A program made the translations under genes and the position numbers. A stretch of 64,000 nucleotides of DNA from Pomphorhynchus laevis (Eukaryota > Acanthocephala > Palaeacanthocephala > Echinorhynchida > Pomphorhynchidae), in contig WNNJ02001985.1 in assembly GCA_012934845.2 (NCBI GenBank), positions 1 through 64,000 on the forward strand. The letters run 5' to 3'. Below are positions 1-10,589 of this stretch, one piece after another. The notes beneath the pieces were generated by a model. That model made no database searches and was not told the DNA's origin. It was given only the letters and a program-made list of their open reading frames with translations. How positions within the stretch are numbered: position 1 is the stretch's first letter; each line of letters starts with the position of its first letter.

Positions 1-897
1 GCAACTCTAATCGGATCAAAGTGAAACCTCCTTCTTAGCAACGTATCTTCCTCTATCTTCCAACGAATGATGTCATGAGAGGTGGTCAACTATTGACGCG
101 ACTGCTCCGTGCAGAGGGGTTTAAGCGACTACCTCGAGTGAAGCAGTAAAATGTCGAGGATTGAATTTGTTGATGTGCAATGAAAGGTGGGTGCATGTGG
201 CTTGTGAATAAAGTAATCGTTCCTGACTCTGCGAAGTGATGCGTTGATCCAACGACCAGTTATGTCGTTAAAGGCCCTAGTATCATGTCATAGCCGCTGT
301 CGATAATACCATCCAAGAGGTTACGATTATTGTGGATCTCCCCTGGACGAATGTAAACATTGGTTAGACTAAGGCGTTTACCGTTCTTACTGAGTGAAAC
401 TACCAGACAAGACAGGGTTGGACATGAGTAGTTTAGCAAGAGGGAGTACCTTAATTAGCACTAGACTAAGGTCAAGAGTCCTTGATATGAAAAGGATTGA
501 GGTGGGGTTATGTACGGAGTATAGTGGGAACAAATATGCTTTGGGATAAATCGAGTAATTTCCTGAGTGAGACGGATAACTCGCGTCTTCTGAAGGACTA
601 TAACATCTGCGTCTCTACCAGATAAAAGTCTAAGGTAAGAAGAACCTCCCAAATTCCACTGAATTATATTCAGTGGAAAAGGCTCGGGTTTACTCACCAT
701 TGTGTCAGATAAGTTGGATGGGGGAAGCCAACCTAGGTAGAGCTAGGTGCGGGAAGGATGCCCTTCCCGCCATCAGCCCCATCCAGGGTCGGAACCCCTG
801 GGCAATATCTTAATTTTCCTAGGAGACTATCTTCTGCTGTATTAACTTACCCACTTTTAGTGGAGGCAAGGATCTGACCGAAGCCCCGCGCTTCTTT
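1..897 (-). pseudogene. LINE-J copy 1: ORF1 tail and start of ORF2 endonuclease
   Basis: Read on the minus strand, about 890-690 encodes the C-terminal tail of the LINE-J ORF1 protein. ORF2 starts at the ATG ending at 700 (MVSKPEPFPLN) and gives the N-terminal part of an AP-like endonuclease (IIQWNLGGSS, then a VLQKT motif where intact copies have VLQET). The frame is open for 79 codons and then breaks, but homology continues to the window edge. ORF1 and ORF2 overlap by 11 nt at 690-700. Bases 1 to about 755 are nearly identical to 34945-35699, while the ORF1 part beyond that diverges. The copy is truncated by the window on one side and by the L2-like LINE on the other. Assignment to the family is firm; the clade (Jockey/I/R1-like) is inferred. 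Confidence 0.85.
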
Positions 898-938
898 GTT
901 AATATCAAATGATTCTCAGTTAATATCAAATGATTCAA
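898..938. repeat. Short tandem duplication, about 20-bp unit
   Basis: The unit TTAATATCAAATGATTC occurs twice in a row, at the junction between LINE-J copy 1 and the L2-like LINE. It could be a slippage duplication or a junction repeat. No function is apparent. Confidence 0.6.
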
Positions 939-2203
939 ATAGTTGCTGGACAAACAAAGAGCGTATACATAGAATAGTAAATGAGTCTATAAACTCCTCT
1001 CTCAACCGTTGCATCAATAAGCAGGTATTTCATGCTGTTTGTTTTTTTCTACTCACACCAGAGGTAGATAAATTTTATTTAAAATTAGCAAACACTCTTG
1101 ATAGGGAAAGCGCTAGGGCCTCACATCTGATAGTTCGTAATTTACCCGTTTCTGAAAGCGAGCAATAAGTTATATTAAATGTCATTAAGGAAATTGGTTG
1201 TCTTTTGGTCGGACAGAAACTAGACTTTCATCGATTCCCTGCACTTCATACTAACTCTCCTTTGTAGGTTAAGGTAAAAACTAGCGTCAGCCATGTGGAA
1301 TCATCTTTAAAATCTTCGTTTAAGCTTAAGAATTCATCTCTCTTTCATACGGTGTACTTGTGCCCTGATTTGTCGAAACTTGAACCAGAGGAACTTAAGA
1401 GATTACGGAAAGAATTATCCGAACGAAAAAAGTCAGACCCAAGTAAGCGATATTTTATTAGAGGGCATAAGATAGTGGTTTCATCAAGTAGGGAAGCCCA
1501 CGCAGTAAATGTGAGCTTACCAGTACTCGGCGAAGTTTCGTCTACAGGCAACAACAATCTTTCTAACCCAGCCAATATATGACCAACGATTGAAAATGGT
1601 TTAAATGTAAATCCTCCAGCAAAACTTCAAGTAAATCATCCGGGGTATCCTCTAATTGATTCTACTCCTCTGCTCCCCAAATCTTCCTGGAAATAAGCCG
1701 TTTTAAATATCCGTTCTCTTAGTAACAAGGTTGATTCAGTATATGATCTTTCCCTTCATAAATCTTTGGATGTTTTGTGTTTAACCGAATCTTGGCACGT
1801 TGATCAGAATGATTACTCTCTTAAAAGCCTCCGCTATTTAAATCTCTCTGTGGTCGATAAGGCTCGTCAACGACCTATTAGTTCAAATCGATTAATTAAC
1901 CACGGTGGTCTTATAGCTTTCTCTCACCATTGGTCTCCGCAATCATTACCGTTGCCATTTGTTCCTCTCACCTTCGAACTACTTGGGTTCCGTATAAAAT
2001 CTGGCTCGTTGTTTCTCAATATCTACTTATTCTATCGGCCTGGATCATGTCATCCGTCTGACTCTTTTTGCTGTGAACTGTCAAACTTACTTTCTTTCAT
2101 CTTCCTCTCTGGTCTACCTCGTGTTGTACTATCTGATATAAATGTTCGCTTATACCGTCCTCGTGATTCCAATACCTAAAGACGATTTCTACATTTAACG
2201 ATT
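905..2203 (+). pseudogene. L2-like LINE, 5' half (ORF1 remnant and endonuclease start)
   Basis: Three open stretches at 896-1168, 1295-1582 and 1766-2179 read as one decayed element. The first two hold an ORF1-type protein with SHLIVRNLPVSESE and then SLFHTVYLCPDLSKLEPEE, a pattern typical of CR1/L2 ORF1 proteins. From about 1700 the endonuclease begins (NIRSLSNKVDSV, then LDVLCLTESWHVD) and runs to SDINVRLYRPRDSNT. In intact relatives the last motif reads GDFN. The reading breaks at about 2203, where PLE-1a is inserted, and resumes at about 4723. In-frame stops and shifts show the copy is old. Confidence 0.8.
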
Positions 2204-2337
2204 AAATCAGCTAACTGAGTCTACGTATTGTTATATAATTATAAAATAAACAAAACATAATAATGCTAAATCAAAATTTAATAATTAAATAATAAAATTA
2301 ATAATTGTTTTTAGATTTTCTATAATTTAAATCAAGT

Positions 2338-2368
<31 letters not shown>

Positions 2369-2429
2369 ATTTAAAATAAACGTCATTTTTATGAATTGAC
2401 TAATAAATAACAGACGTTGTATCAGAATA

Positions 2430-2550
2430 AGAATTAGAGGTCATCAGGAGGAACTGTTATGCTATCAGGTTTCGGCCCCTAACTCCTCTACCCAACATAG
2501 CAGCGGGGCCAAATACATGCTAATGATGTATTTCCTCTGAAATAACTATC
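2430..2550 (-). ncRNA. Structured 3' region of PLE-1a with hammerhead-like boxes
   Basis: Several complementary pairs are packed here: AAATACAT/ATGTATTT, GGCCCC/GGGGCC (2474-2479 with 2505-2510), and TTCCTC with GAGGAA. On the minus strand a GAAA box (2473-2470) precedes a CTGATGA box (2447-2441) by 22 nt. The same arrangement is kept in the copy at 48099-48195. It is very probably a folded RNA; a ribozyme role is only a possibility, because the boxes are in the reverse of the normal hammerhead order. Confidence 0.45.
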
Positions 2551-2577
2551 TAGTATCTTATTCTAATGCAAAGTATA

Positions 2578-3264
2578 TTATTTATTATCCATCCATAAAA
2601 ATTTGCCACTTAAGAGTTTAAATTTATTCTTTATATTATTGTGTTGATTTATATATTTTACTATTTTCTGCTTGATGTTATTTTTATAGTAACCTAGTTT
2701 AAAATATGTATCTATTAAATTATTTAAATGATTTTGAAGAAAGCCAATATCATTACATATTGTTGCAATTCTTAAAATTTCATTATTTAATGTATTATAT
2801 TTTATATTATATGGTATGCATGAATGCTCATGCAAAAATATGTTTCTTGTAAATTTAAATATGTCATCTTTACGATATAAATTAATAGTAGTTTTAGTTA
2901 ATGTTAATTTAATGTTCGTATCTAGATATACACCTTCTTTATCATTAATATTGGTTTTGTTAAGAATAAGGCTTTCTGGATAAATGTGCTCACTAATTGA
3001 ATAAAAATTATTAGAATTAAATACACATATATCATCAATGTATCGAAACATATATTTCATATATTTATATTGTTTAGATTTAGTTTTTACACAGTTATGA
3101 ACAAATTCATATTCTATAAAGCTTAAAAACAAGTCAGCTATAATTGGGCTACTATTACCACCCATTGGAACACCTTTTACTTGTCTAAATATAGATGTCC
3201 CTACTTTTAAATAATTTTGATTTATCAAAATATTTAAGGATTCTATTAATTCAATTTTATCCAT
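2578..3264 (-). pseudogene. PLE-1a reverse transcriptase palm and thumb
   Basis: This is an open stretch of 228 codons. RT motif B is QVKGVPMGGNSSPIIADLF at about residues 28-46. The catalytic YIDDI (motif C) lies at about residues 74-78. The tail LNKTNINDKEGVYLDTNI matches the PLE region just after the active site, in which a hydrophobic strand precedes the thumb. The C terminus is a basic, Asn-rich helix region typical of PLE RTs. The frame stops at GKFLWMDNK, immediately before the A+T-rich 3' region, and the same stop is retained in the fragment at 48.0 kb. The upstream part of the RT lies in other frames, so this is a fossil. Confidence 0.8.
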
Positions 3265-4722
3265 ATATTTATATTTATTTGATGGTTTAATTTTTGTTAG
3301 ATAGGCGTTATAATTATTATAACATATATATGTATATCTTTTTCCGAATATAAGGTTAATTAATTTTACTAACGCTTCTTTAATATCTACTAAACCTAGA
3401 TTTGTATAAAGAGTACTAAAATCGTATGTATTTATATTTTAAAATTTATTCCTTTTGTCTGTTCTAAAAATTCTTTTGTAGAATTAATACTGAAATAGTG
3501 TTTTATACCAGTATTAATTTCGATTACCTTGCAATATTTTTAAAGTGTGCTTTAATTACTTTAAGTATTTTATTCATATAGACAGAAGTGGTTTTAATGT
3601 ACATTTAAACGCACTACATATGAACCTAGGTTTTATTAGATTTTTATGTAATTTTGGATTCCAATATAATATAGGTATAGTTTTATTATCTAATTCAACC
3701 TTTATACCCTTTTTATCCATTATAGAACAGTGACTTGTAATAATTGTTTCTAAACTCAACTCACTACGTTCATATGCTGGATTTACATTTAAATCATTAG
3801 AATTAACCTCTTTCATTAGTATATCATAATAAAGCTTTTTGCATATGAAGACAAAGTTATTACTAGCTTTATCAATAGTTGTTATTATATAGTTATCCTT
3901 TAATTTAGTAAGTTCTTTATACATATCTTTATTAATTTTATCTTTCCTTTTATAATTGTTTGTTATTTTCATTTTATTTTTAATTTTATCAAATATATAA
4001 TCTTTCCAAATTTTTATCTTAGATATATTCGAGCTTTCACTATTAATCAGCTTACTAAAGTAATCATTTAAGTTATTATATAACGAATTTAAATTTTATT
4101 TTTGTCGTTGTTGTTATTTAATCTATATTTATACCCTTTCGATAGCAGCTTTCTTAATTCACAATTTTCAATTAATTCTAGATTATGGGTACATATATGT
4201 TCATTTATTTTATCAAAACTAAGACTTTTACAATTGCATTCTGTTTCCATTATGTTTCTAATATTATCTTACATATTGATTTTAATTCTTTATTATAATT
4301 ACAAATTTTTCGTCCTAATGGTGGTAGGAGTTTATACCTTATTTTAGGAATATATTTACTTAAATCTGACCCTATTATTTCTTTACTTTTAGAATTATTT
4401 AAAAGTTCGGCTATATTTATGTTATCTATACATTTATTAATGAAGTTTATGGTTAATGTATATTTTCTATTGTTATTATTTACATTTATTGTACGATTAT
4501 AGTATTTTGTATTACAATAACTGTCTATTATACAACTTAGCCTATCATAGTCGTTAATTAATTTTTGATTTATTGAACATATGATATCTTTAGAAAAACT
4601 TCTTATATTTACATAAAGATCTTTTAGCTTATTATCACTTAAAAGTTGTTTTAATATTTCTAATTGTTCATTTATATACATATCTTTTTTAATATTTTAA
4701 AGATCATGATTTTCAAATCATA

Positions 4723-7080
4723 TCTTCTCATTATTCTTCTGCTACCCATATTCTTGGCGGTACCCTCGATATTGTTGCCCTACCTTCGCGTATTGCCTTA
4801 TCTTCTTCATTGTGCATATCTGATCCTGATCTATCCGACCACTTCCTTGTTACATGTTCTCTCCCTTTGTTAAAAATCAATGTTCCTGCGAAAATTATCT
4901 CGTGTCGTTCTTGGAAATTCATCGACTTTTCCCTTCTTCGCTCTCATATTAACCGCTCTCTGTTAATGTATCCTTCATCTATCTAACAATCCCTAATTAC
5001 TTATGTACCCTCTTTGACAATGTATTTCGCTCTATCCTCAACGAAATTCTTCCTCTTAAAACGTGTTCAATCACGGCAAAATCTTGCAACATGGTTCGAC
5101 TCTGAGTGTGTGACTTCAAAACACCTCCTGCGTCGTTCTTTCAGAACTTATCATCGTTATCTCAGACTATCTTCAGAACTTGACTCATCCTTTTATCATA
5201 ACCAATTCTTTGCTCTTCGTCGTTCATAGGCAACTTCTGCGTTCTAAGGCACATAGTTTTTGGCGAAACAAACTGGCTTCCGCTAATGACTCTCGAACTA
5301 AATGGAAAACTCTTAATTCTCTACTTTCTCGTTCCTCTGTCACCTCCACTCTTGATCCTTCTCAATTCTCCGATTACCTAATTTCAAAAACTGTTTCTCT
5401 AATCGATTCGATCATCGTCCTTCCACAAACTTATTGTATCTCGTCTGTTCGTATCCCTGAGCTCTTTTATCTACTTGCGGTATCTGAAGATGAGGTATCT
5501 TGCCTTCTTATTTCGTTAACTTGTAAGTCCTCTCCTGCCGATTCCATCCCTACTCGAATTTTCAAATTGTTGTCAACAGACTTCATACCTTTCCTTACCA
5601 GCCTCTTTAACTCGTTAATCGAGAATGGAATATTTTCTGTTCTTTGGAAAACGTCCATTGTCCGTCCCCTACTAAAAAGTCCTCTCTTGACCCCTCTCTT
5701 CCTTCATCTTATCGCCCAATATCAATTCTACCAACCTTATCTAAAATTCTTAAACACCTTGTCTTAGATCAAATAAACAAGTATCTCTCTTCATCGCAGC
5801 TCTACCCTTCTTTTCAATCTGCTTTCCGCTCCAATCATTCCACTGAACTAGCATGTCATAATGTATTTTCTGATCTGCTCTCCGCTCGTGACAAAGACTG
5901 TGTAGTGTGGTAATATCGCTCTATCTTTTATCTGTATTCGACATTGTCGATCACGAAATCTTTCTTTTTCGTCTTCGCTATCACTATGGTTTCTCTTCGT
6001 CTACCTTGGCTTGGTTCTCTTCGTATCTCTCCGATCGATCATTTTTCGTCTATTCTAATTCAATGTGTTCTCCTCTATCTTCTCTCTTGTGGTGTACCTC
6101 AAGGTTCTGTACTTGGCCCTATTCTATTTACGCTTCTTCTTGGAGATTTATCTTGAATAACTAGTAAATTCTAATTCAGGGTAATGCAGTACGCTGATGA
6201 TATACTTCTTTATTTTCATTCGTCTCCTCATTCCTTAAGCCAACTTTTCGTATCCGCATCTAATTGTCTTCGTGCTCTATCAGAACATCTAATTTCTTTG
6301 CGCATGTCCCTAAATCCTACCAAATCTAAAGTGTTATGGATGTTTCCCTCCACTGTTTCTGTTATTCCTCCATCTCTGTATCTTCAGACCACAATTATTC
6401 CTGCTGTAGATAAACTAGTATTTCTAGTTATTCACTTCGACAATAACCTGCATCTCGATTCCTTCATTCGTGATAAAACTAGGTCTTCAAATATTCTTCT
6501 CCTTGATATTCGTCTCGTCAGAAATTCTCTAGATTTTAGTTCTTGTAAATCCCTTATCTCCTCCCTTCTTTTCCCACCTATTGATTACTGTCTTAGCCTT
6601 CTCGTCTTCTCTTCAAAGTCATCCCTTAAACCTCTTCAGCGCCTCATTAACACTGCTGTGCACATCCTTTTTCGACTTCGTAAATTCGATCATATATCTC
6701 CCTATTTATCAAAACTTGGATGGCTAAGTATTGAACATCGCGTTCGTTTTCGTCTGATTTGTCTAACTTATCGCCTTCTCCATTGTAATTCTCCTTCTTA
6801 TCTCCATCTACCAACTCTAAGTGAATCTCGCTATCTTTCTACTCACCTACGTTCCTGTGATTCTCTTCTGCTACACGTAACTCCTCACTCAACCAACTTT
6901 GGCCGTTGATCCCTACATATCGCTGCTCCTCTCCTTTGGAATTCCTTACCTGATCATCTGCGATCATCATCCTCACTCCAATTTTTCAAAAAGCAACTAA
7001 AATCGATGCTACTAAACGATTAACTTTTTTATCTGTTTCGCTTTTGTGGGCTTGTAAGCACACAGTCTGTGTGAATTTGC
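4723..7080 (+). pseudogene. L2-like LINE, 3' half (endonuclease end, RT and C terminus)
   Basis: After PLE-1a the endonuclease resumes with SSATHILGGTLDIVALPSR and SDPDLSDHFLVTCS. The RT follows: SYRPISILPTLSKILKHL, FQSAFRSNHSTELAC, a decayed motif A (VFDIVDHEIFLFRL), motif B GVPQGSVLGPILFTL, and QYADDILLYF at about 6184. The long open stretch 6184-6909 (241 codons) carries LNPTKSKVLW, IDYCLSLLVFSS, DHISPYLSKLGWLSIEHRVR and LRSCDSLLLHV. The characteristic L2/CR1 end SLHIAAPLLWNSLPDHL lies just past it in another frame. Frameshifts and stops occur throughout, so the copy is inactive. The 3' end at about 7080 abuts LINE-J ORF1. Confidence 0.85.
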
Positions 7081-7960
7081 CACATTAAAAAACTTTCAAA
7101 CCTTCAAACTTTGATTTTGGAGGGCATTCGGTGGAGATCGGCTTTGTTTCAGAGGCACCAAAGAGGAACGATACCAGTGGAGCTATCAAGCGCTCCAACT
7201 GGGTTAGTATCGATTTTTTATTTGAATTCATCAGACTCAATATGTCTCTATTAGACATTCTGTCCAATCCGGCCGAGGACACCGTTGAAAAATCGGATGA
7301 CGGAACCGTAGATCGAGCAGTACTGGAAAAAGCAGTTTGGTACGCTTTTGCAATGGGGGTACGTCCTGTCGTCTTGGTCAATCATTGAAAACTTGAGATT
7401 GTATCCCAGAAAGGGGTTGGAGGCAGACTTGGAAAGGGATAGTGCAATATCGATACCCGTATTGCAAAACGCAATCGGAAGCACTTCCTCCGCCTTAGAT
7501 TAAACAGGCCTTATCCCATCGATTTTGGACATATTTTTTAATGATTGTATATCCTCATCCTCAATATGAGGGAGAAAGTTAGAAATTTTTAACGTGGCCT
7601 GAATAGACTTGAGTATAATAGACCCTAGGTGGGTCAAATACTTTACAAAAACTTCTCGTAATCGTGTAAGAGGTCACTGGTAATAAAGAAAATTTTTATA
7701 GATGACTCGTAAAACTCTATTTTTAATCTGCTTGGTAAACTCTTGGAGGAATAAGTTAAATAATTCGTGCCTCACAAGAGGCTTAGAAAAAGTGGTGATT
7801 GTCAAGTTTTGAAGTTTCTATATAGGGGGAGTGTCCCTGCCTCTTTAGTAAACAAATGAACTAAATTACTAACCTTGAAGTCTTCATATTCACGATTTTA
7901 CCTGAAGATTTGCTTGAATTCATTCCAGAATCGTTGAATTTCGCTGAGATCTGCAAAATG
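7081..7960 (-). pseudogene. LINE-J copy 2: decayed ORF1
   Basis: The minus strand shows ORF1 pieces in order. There is an N-terminal domain around 7870-7560 (LFNLFLQEFTKQIKNRVL, then ATLKISNFLPHIEDED), followed by LPIAFCNTGIDIALSLSKS and NPFLGYNLKFSMIDQDDRT. The knuckle region is damaged (YPHC is kept). The tail has DRMSNRDILSLMNSNKKSI and PPKSKFEGLKVF. The order and motifs match the ORF1 proteins of the other LINE-J copies. The 5' end is near 7960 and nothing of ORF2 remains. It carries several frameshifts. Confidence 0.75.
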
Positions 7961-8156
7961 GCAAATCACAATTTACAAGAAGTCAATACAGGAAAATAAA
8001 TTTACAAATAAAATAAAATATCAGCATATGTAGCGAAAGGCGTGTAAGTTGCGGTATCGTTTAACCTACTTTAAATTCGTCTGGTGGTAATAATAAATTG
8101 TTATTATATTAATAACTTGTTCTTATATGTTTGATTGAGTTTTTGACAAAAGTTTC

Positions 8157-8413
8157 TGTTAAATCGATGTAATTGTTTCTGGATGCGTTGTTAATGGTAT
8201 TGTTATGTCTCGTCATAATTCATTGTTCTCCCAGCTGCTGGCGAATGCAAAGCTGCAGTCAATTCACCGATGAAACGTTAACCGCTAACTTTACTGATGA
8301 AACATTAACCGCTATTTGACAGCATAACCGTATGTATAAAAACTTATTTTGTTCCGTCGTTTGGCAGCAGTAAAAAACGTCGATTGTTAAATTTTGTCTT
8401 TGCTCGTGTAACA
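8157..8413 (+). repeat. 5' LTR of the Gag-protease element
   Basis: This 257-bp terminal repeat starts TGTTAAATCG and ends CGTGTAACA. It contains a TATAAAAA box (about 8336) and an internal imperfect duplication around GATGAAACGTTAACCGC. The matching copy is at 9581-9837. Confidence 0.92.
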
Positions 8414-8427
8414 AGCTATTTCGGCTT

Positions 8428-9549
8428 ATGGATAAAGTGCGCTTTGGAGACCTTATTAAACCGTTTAACGGAGAATGCGATTTTGGAGCATGGTTGGAGC
8501 GGGCGGAGATGATCGCAGACTTGCAAGCTGTTAAAAAGCTCGAAAAGTTTATTCCTCTATTCTTTGACGGACCGGCGTATGCGATTTATAGAAATTTGTC
8601 AGCGGAACAAAAATCCGATTATTCTCAACTCAAAGCGGCCTTGCTGCGAGCATTTGGTACTACAGATTTTGATGCCTTTACGAAATATAATAATCGAGAA
8701 TACCAAGAAGGCGAATCGTTGGACGCATATGCTGCAGATTTGGAAAGGTATGCAAACATCGTTAATCCAAATGTTGACAATTCTGCATGGATTCGTTGTA
8801 AATTTGTATACGGTTTGCCATCAACTATCAAGGATATTATTTTGTCTTCCTGTGACGTAGAGAATCTGAGATTATCGGATATATTATGCCGAGCACGTAC
8901 GCTTATAACAACTGCCAATACGTCTGCTGGGTCCTGTTTTCTTACAACTACACATTCTCGCAAGCATATTGAACCAAGAGCACTGCGCTCGCATCAACGT
9001 AAAGATGTCACATGTTTCCGTTGTGGTAAATCAGGACATATAGCGCGTTATTGTACACATTTCAAGGAGCGACGGTGCTATATTTGTGACGATCCTGGAC
9101 ATCTGGCACCTCAGTGCCCAAACAAGGAACATTCAAAAAAACATCGATGGGGAGGCACAGTATTAAGTGCTGCTGGTCTTCCCTGTCCCTCTGATGATGC
9201 ACTACCTACAATTAACGTGACAATAAATGGGCGTCTTGCGGTCGCACTTGTTGATACTGGTTGTTCGAGAAGTATTGTGTCGCGTCGACTTGTTACAGAT
9301 ATATTTAAACACCCTTTCCCGGATGTTAATGGCGCCACGTGGGTCACAATGATGAACGGAAATGCGGTGAAATGTTATGAAACCGGACAAATGGAAATTT
9401 CTATCGAAACGAGATCGGTGAATATACCGTGCCTATCTTCAGATATTGGTGGTCCATATCAGATATTGTTGGGAATGGATGTGATCAAAAAGATTGGAGG
9501 TGTTTCTATTAATGATAACGGAGATGTGAAGTTTCCTTCGACTGGTTAA
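8428..9549 (+). CDS. Gag-protease protein of the compact LTR element
   Basis: This is one open frame of 373 residues starting 14 nt after the 5' LTR. Residues 1-170 are a Gag capsid-like domain (IKPFNGECDFGAWLERAEM, LKAALLRAFGTTDFDAF, EGESLDAYAADLERYANI), as in Ty3/Gypsy Gag. Two CCHC knuckles follow: CFRCGKSGHIARYC (196-209) and CYICDDPGHLAPQC (217-230). From about 260 there is an aspartic protease with ALVDTGCSRSIV (Asp at 276) and, near the end, ILLGMDVIKKIGG, the second conserved strand of retropepsins. The frame stops soon after the protease, so no polymerase part is encoded. Gag would assemble particles and the protease would process it; this is inferred from the family. Confidence 0.9.
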   Translation: MDKVRFGDLIKPFNGECDFGAWLERAEMIADLQAVKKLEKFIPLFFDGPAYAIYRNLSAEQKSDYSQLKAALLRAFGTTDFDAFTKYNNREYQEGESLDAYAADLERYANIVNPNVDNSAWIRCKFVYGLPSTIKDIILSSCDVENLRLSDILCRARTLITTANTSAGSCFLTTTHSRKHIEPRALRSHQRKDVTCFRCGKSGHIARYCTHFKERRCYICDDPGHLAPQCPNKEHSKKHRWGGTVLSAAGLPCPSDDALPTINVTINGRLAVALVDTGCSRSIVSRRLVTDIFKHPFPDVNGATWVTMMNGNAVKCYETGQMEISIETRSVNIPCLSSDIGGPYQILLGMDVIKKIGGVSINDNGDVKFPSTG

Positions 9550-9580
9550 TTATTTTCGTGATTGGAAGATCAGGCGGAGG

Positions 9581-9837
9581 TGTTAAATCGATGTAATTGT
9601 TTCTGGATGTGTTGTTAATGGTATTGTTATGTCTCGTCATAATTCATTGTTCTCCCAGCTGCTGGCGAATGCAAAGCTGCAGTCAATTCACCAATGAAAC
9701 GTTAACCGCTAACTTTACTGATGAAACATTAACCGCTATTTGACAGCATAACCGTATGTATAAAAACTTATTTTGTTCCGTCGTTTGGCAGCAGTAAAAA
9801 ACGTCGATTGTTAAATTTTGTCTTTGCTCGTGTAACA
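9581..9837 (+). repeat. 3' LTR of the Gag-protease element
   Basis: It is the same length as the 5' copy and about 99% identical to it. It is preceded by the purine tract AGGCGGAGG and followed by the target duplication GTTTC. Confidence 0.92.
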
Positions 9838-9842
9838 GTTTC

Positions 9843-10589
9843 TAAATTCGTGGCCAATGAACTGTGTGCCTTTCGTTGTTGGAACATCAATATACAATTT
9901 CATATGATAGTTCATCATACCTGAATAAGAAAGGTTTATCGATTTCGTGTAACTATGATGGCCAACCAAATTGCACGTATTCCATCATCTTACGTAGTTA
10001 TATATCAGTGTGTTATTCATTTCAAAAACCATGTAAGGATAGCTCAATATGATCCAGTTTCTCATCTTGCATTACTAGTATGTTATCTTCGTTGTCGGCA
10101 TTCTCGATATCACCGTCAGTAAAATTTCTTGATACCATCGACGATCGTGATAAAATAACAACGTAAAAATTATTCTTTCTTTTAATATATTTAATGTTGT
10201 AGTTGTACCCTGATATATGCAACGTTCATCGGACCATTCTTGTATTAGTGATTGTTCTATGATATCGGAAGTGCCCTAGAATATCGATCACGGTTTGTAG
10301 TCAATCCAGATTTCAAATTTTCTACCATACACGGAGCCATGAAAACGGCGAACTGCAAGAATACGATGAAGACATCTTTATCAATAACTGAATATTTTTA
10401 TTCTGCTGTTGATTGTACACTAGATGCTAATATGGGTATGATATCGCCATCAATGTTGTAGCAAAGAGCGGTATCAAAGCCTGCGTTACTTGTATCACAT
10501 GCTAATATGAGTGGTGTGTTTAATTGTCATGGAGTTAGATTAACAGGATCGCGAAGTGCTTCTTTGCCGTCGTTAGACTTATTTAGCCT
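9843..10589 (-). mobile_element. Gypsy pol fragment (RNase H region)
   Basis: On the minus strand, about 10520-10430 reads NTPLILACDTSNAGFDTAL and then DIIPILASSVQSTAE, the start of a Ty3/Gypsy RNase H domain. Further on, YNYNIKYIKRKNNF (about 10200) matches the end of the RNase H/connection region. The fragment is old and broken in several places, has no visible LTRs, and is hit by the compact LTR element on one side and joined to PLE-2 on the other. The exact junction near 10590 is uncertain. Confidence 0.65.

Larger units (their letters stand above)
2204..4722 (-). mobile_element. PLE-1a: Penelope-like element inserted in the L2-like LINE
   Basis: On the minus strand the element runs from about 4722 to 2204. 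The N-terminal region (about 4680-4250) is Asn/Lys/Ile-rich with a PPLGRKICNYNKE motif. Next come the fingers (DKASNNFVFICKK, then ILYWNPKLHKNLIKPRFI) and the palm (VPMGGNSSPIIADLF, then FRYIDDI), and then a 370-bp A+T-rich 3' region. The RT ends in LLSGKFLWMDNK with no GIY-YIG endonuclease after it, and none is visible in the N-terminal part. Base composition is far more A+T-rich than the host LINE. The 3' end is defined by comparison with 47946-48432, which shares sequence up to the same point. The copy is broken in several places. A PLE assignment is likely; whether it is an endonuclease-less lineage is inference. Confidence 0.8.
8157..9837 (+). mobile_element. Compact LTR retrotransposon encoding only Gag and protease
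   Basis: Two 257-bp direct repeats (8157-8413 and 9581-9837), each starting TG and ending CA, enclose 1167 bp. Perfect 5-bp duplications GTTTC flank it (8152-8156 and 9838-9842). The only frame is a 373-codon Gag-protease. RT, RNase H and integrase are absent, so the element would depend on enzymes from elsewhere. A purine-rich stretch (AGGCGGAGG) sits directly before the 3' repeat. The leader between the 5' repeat and the ATG is only 14 nt. The two repeats differ at about two positions, so the insertion is young. It looks whole, with no breaks seen. It resembles the gag-only non-autonomous LTR elements known from plants. Confidence 0.92.

Noticed and set aside
8414-8430. tRNA primer-binding site for the compact Gag-protease element
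   Set aside because: The 14-nt leader shows no TGG next to the LTR and no complement to the LTR. A site overlapping the start codon cannot be excluded but is not supported.
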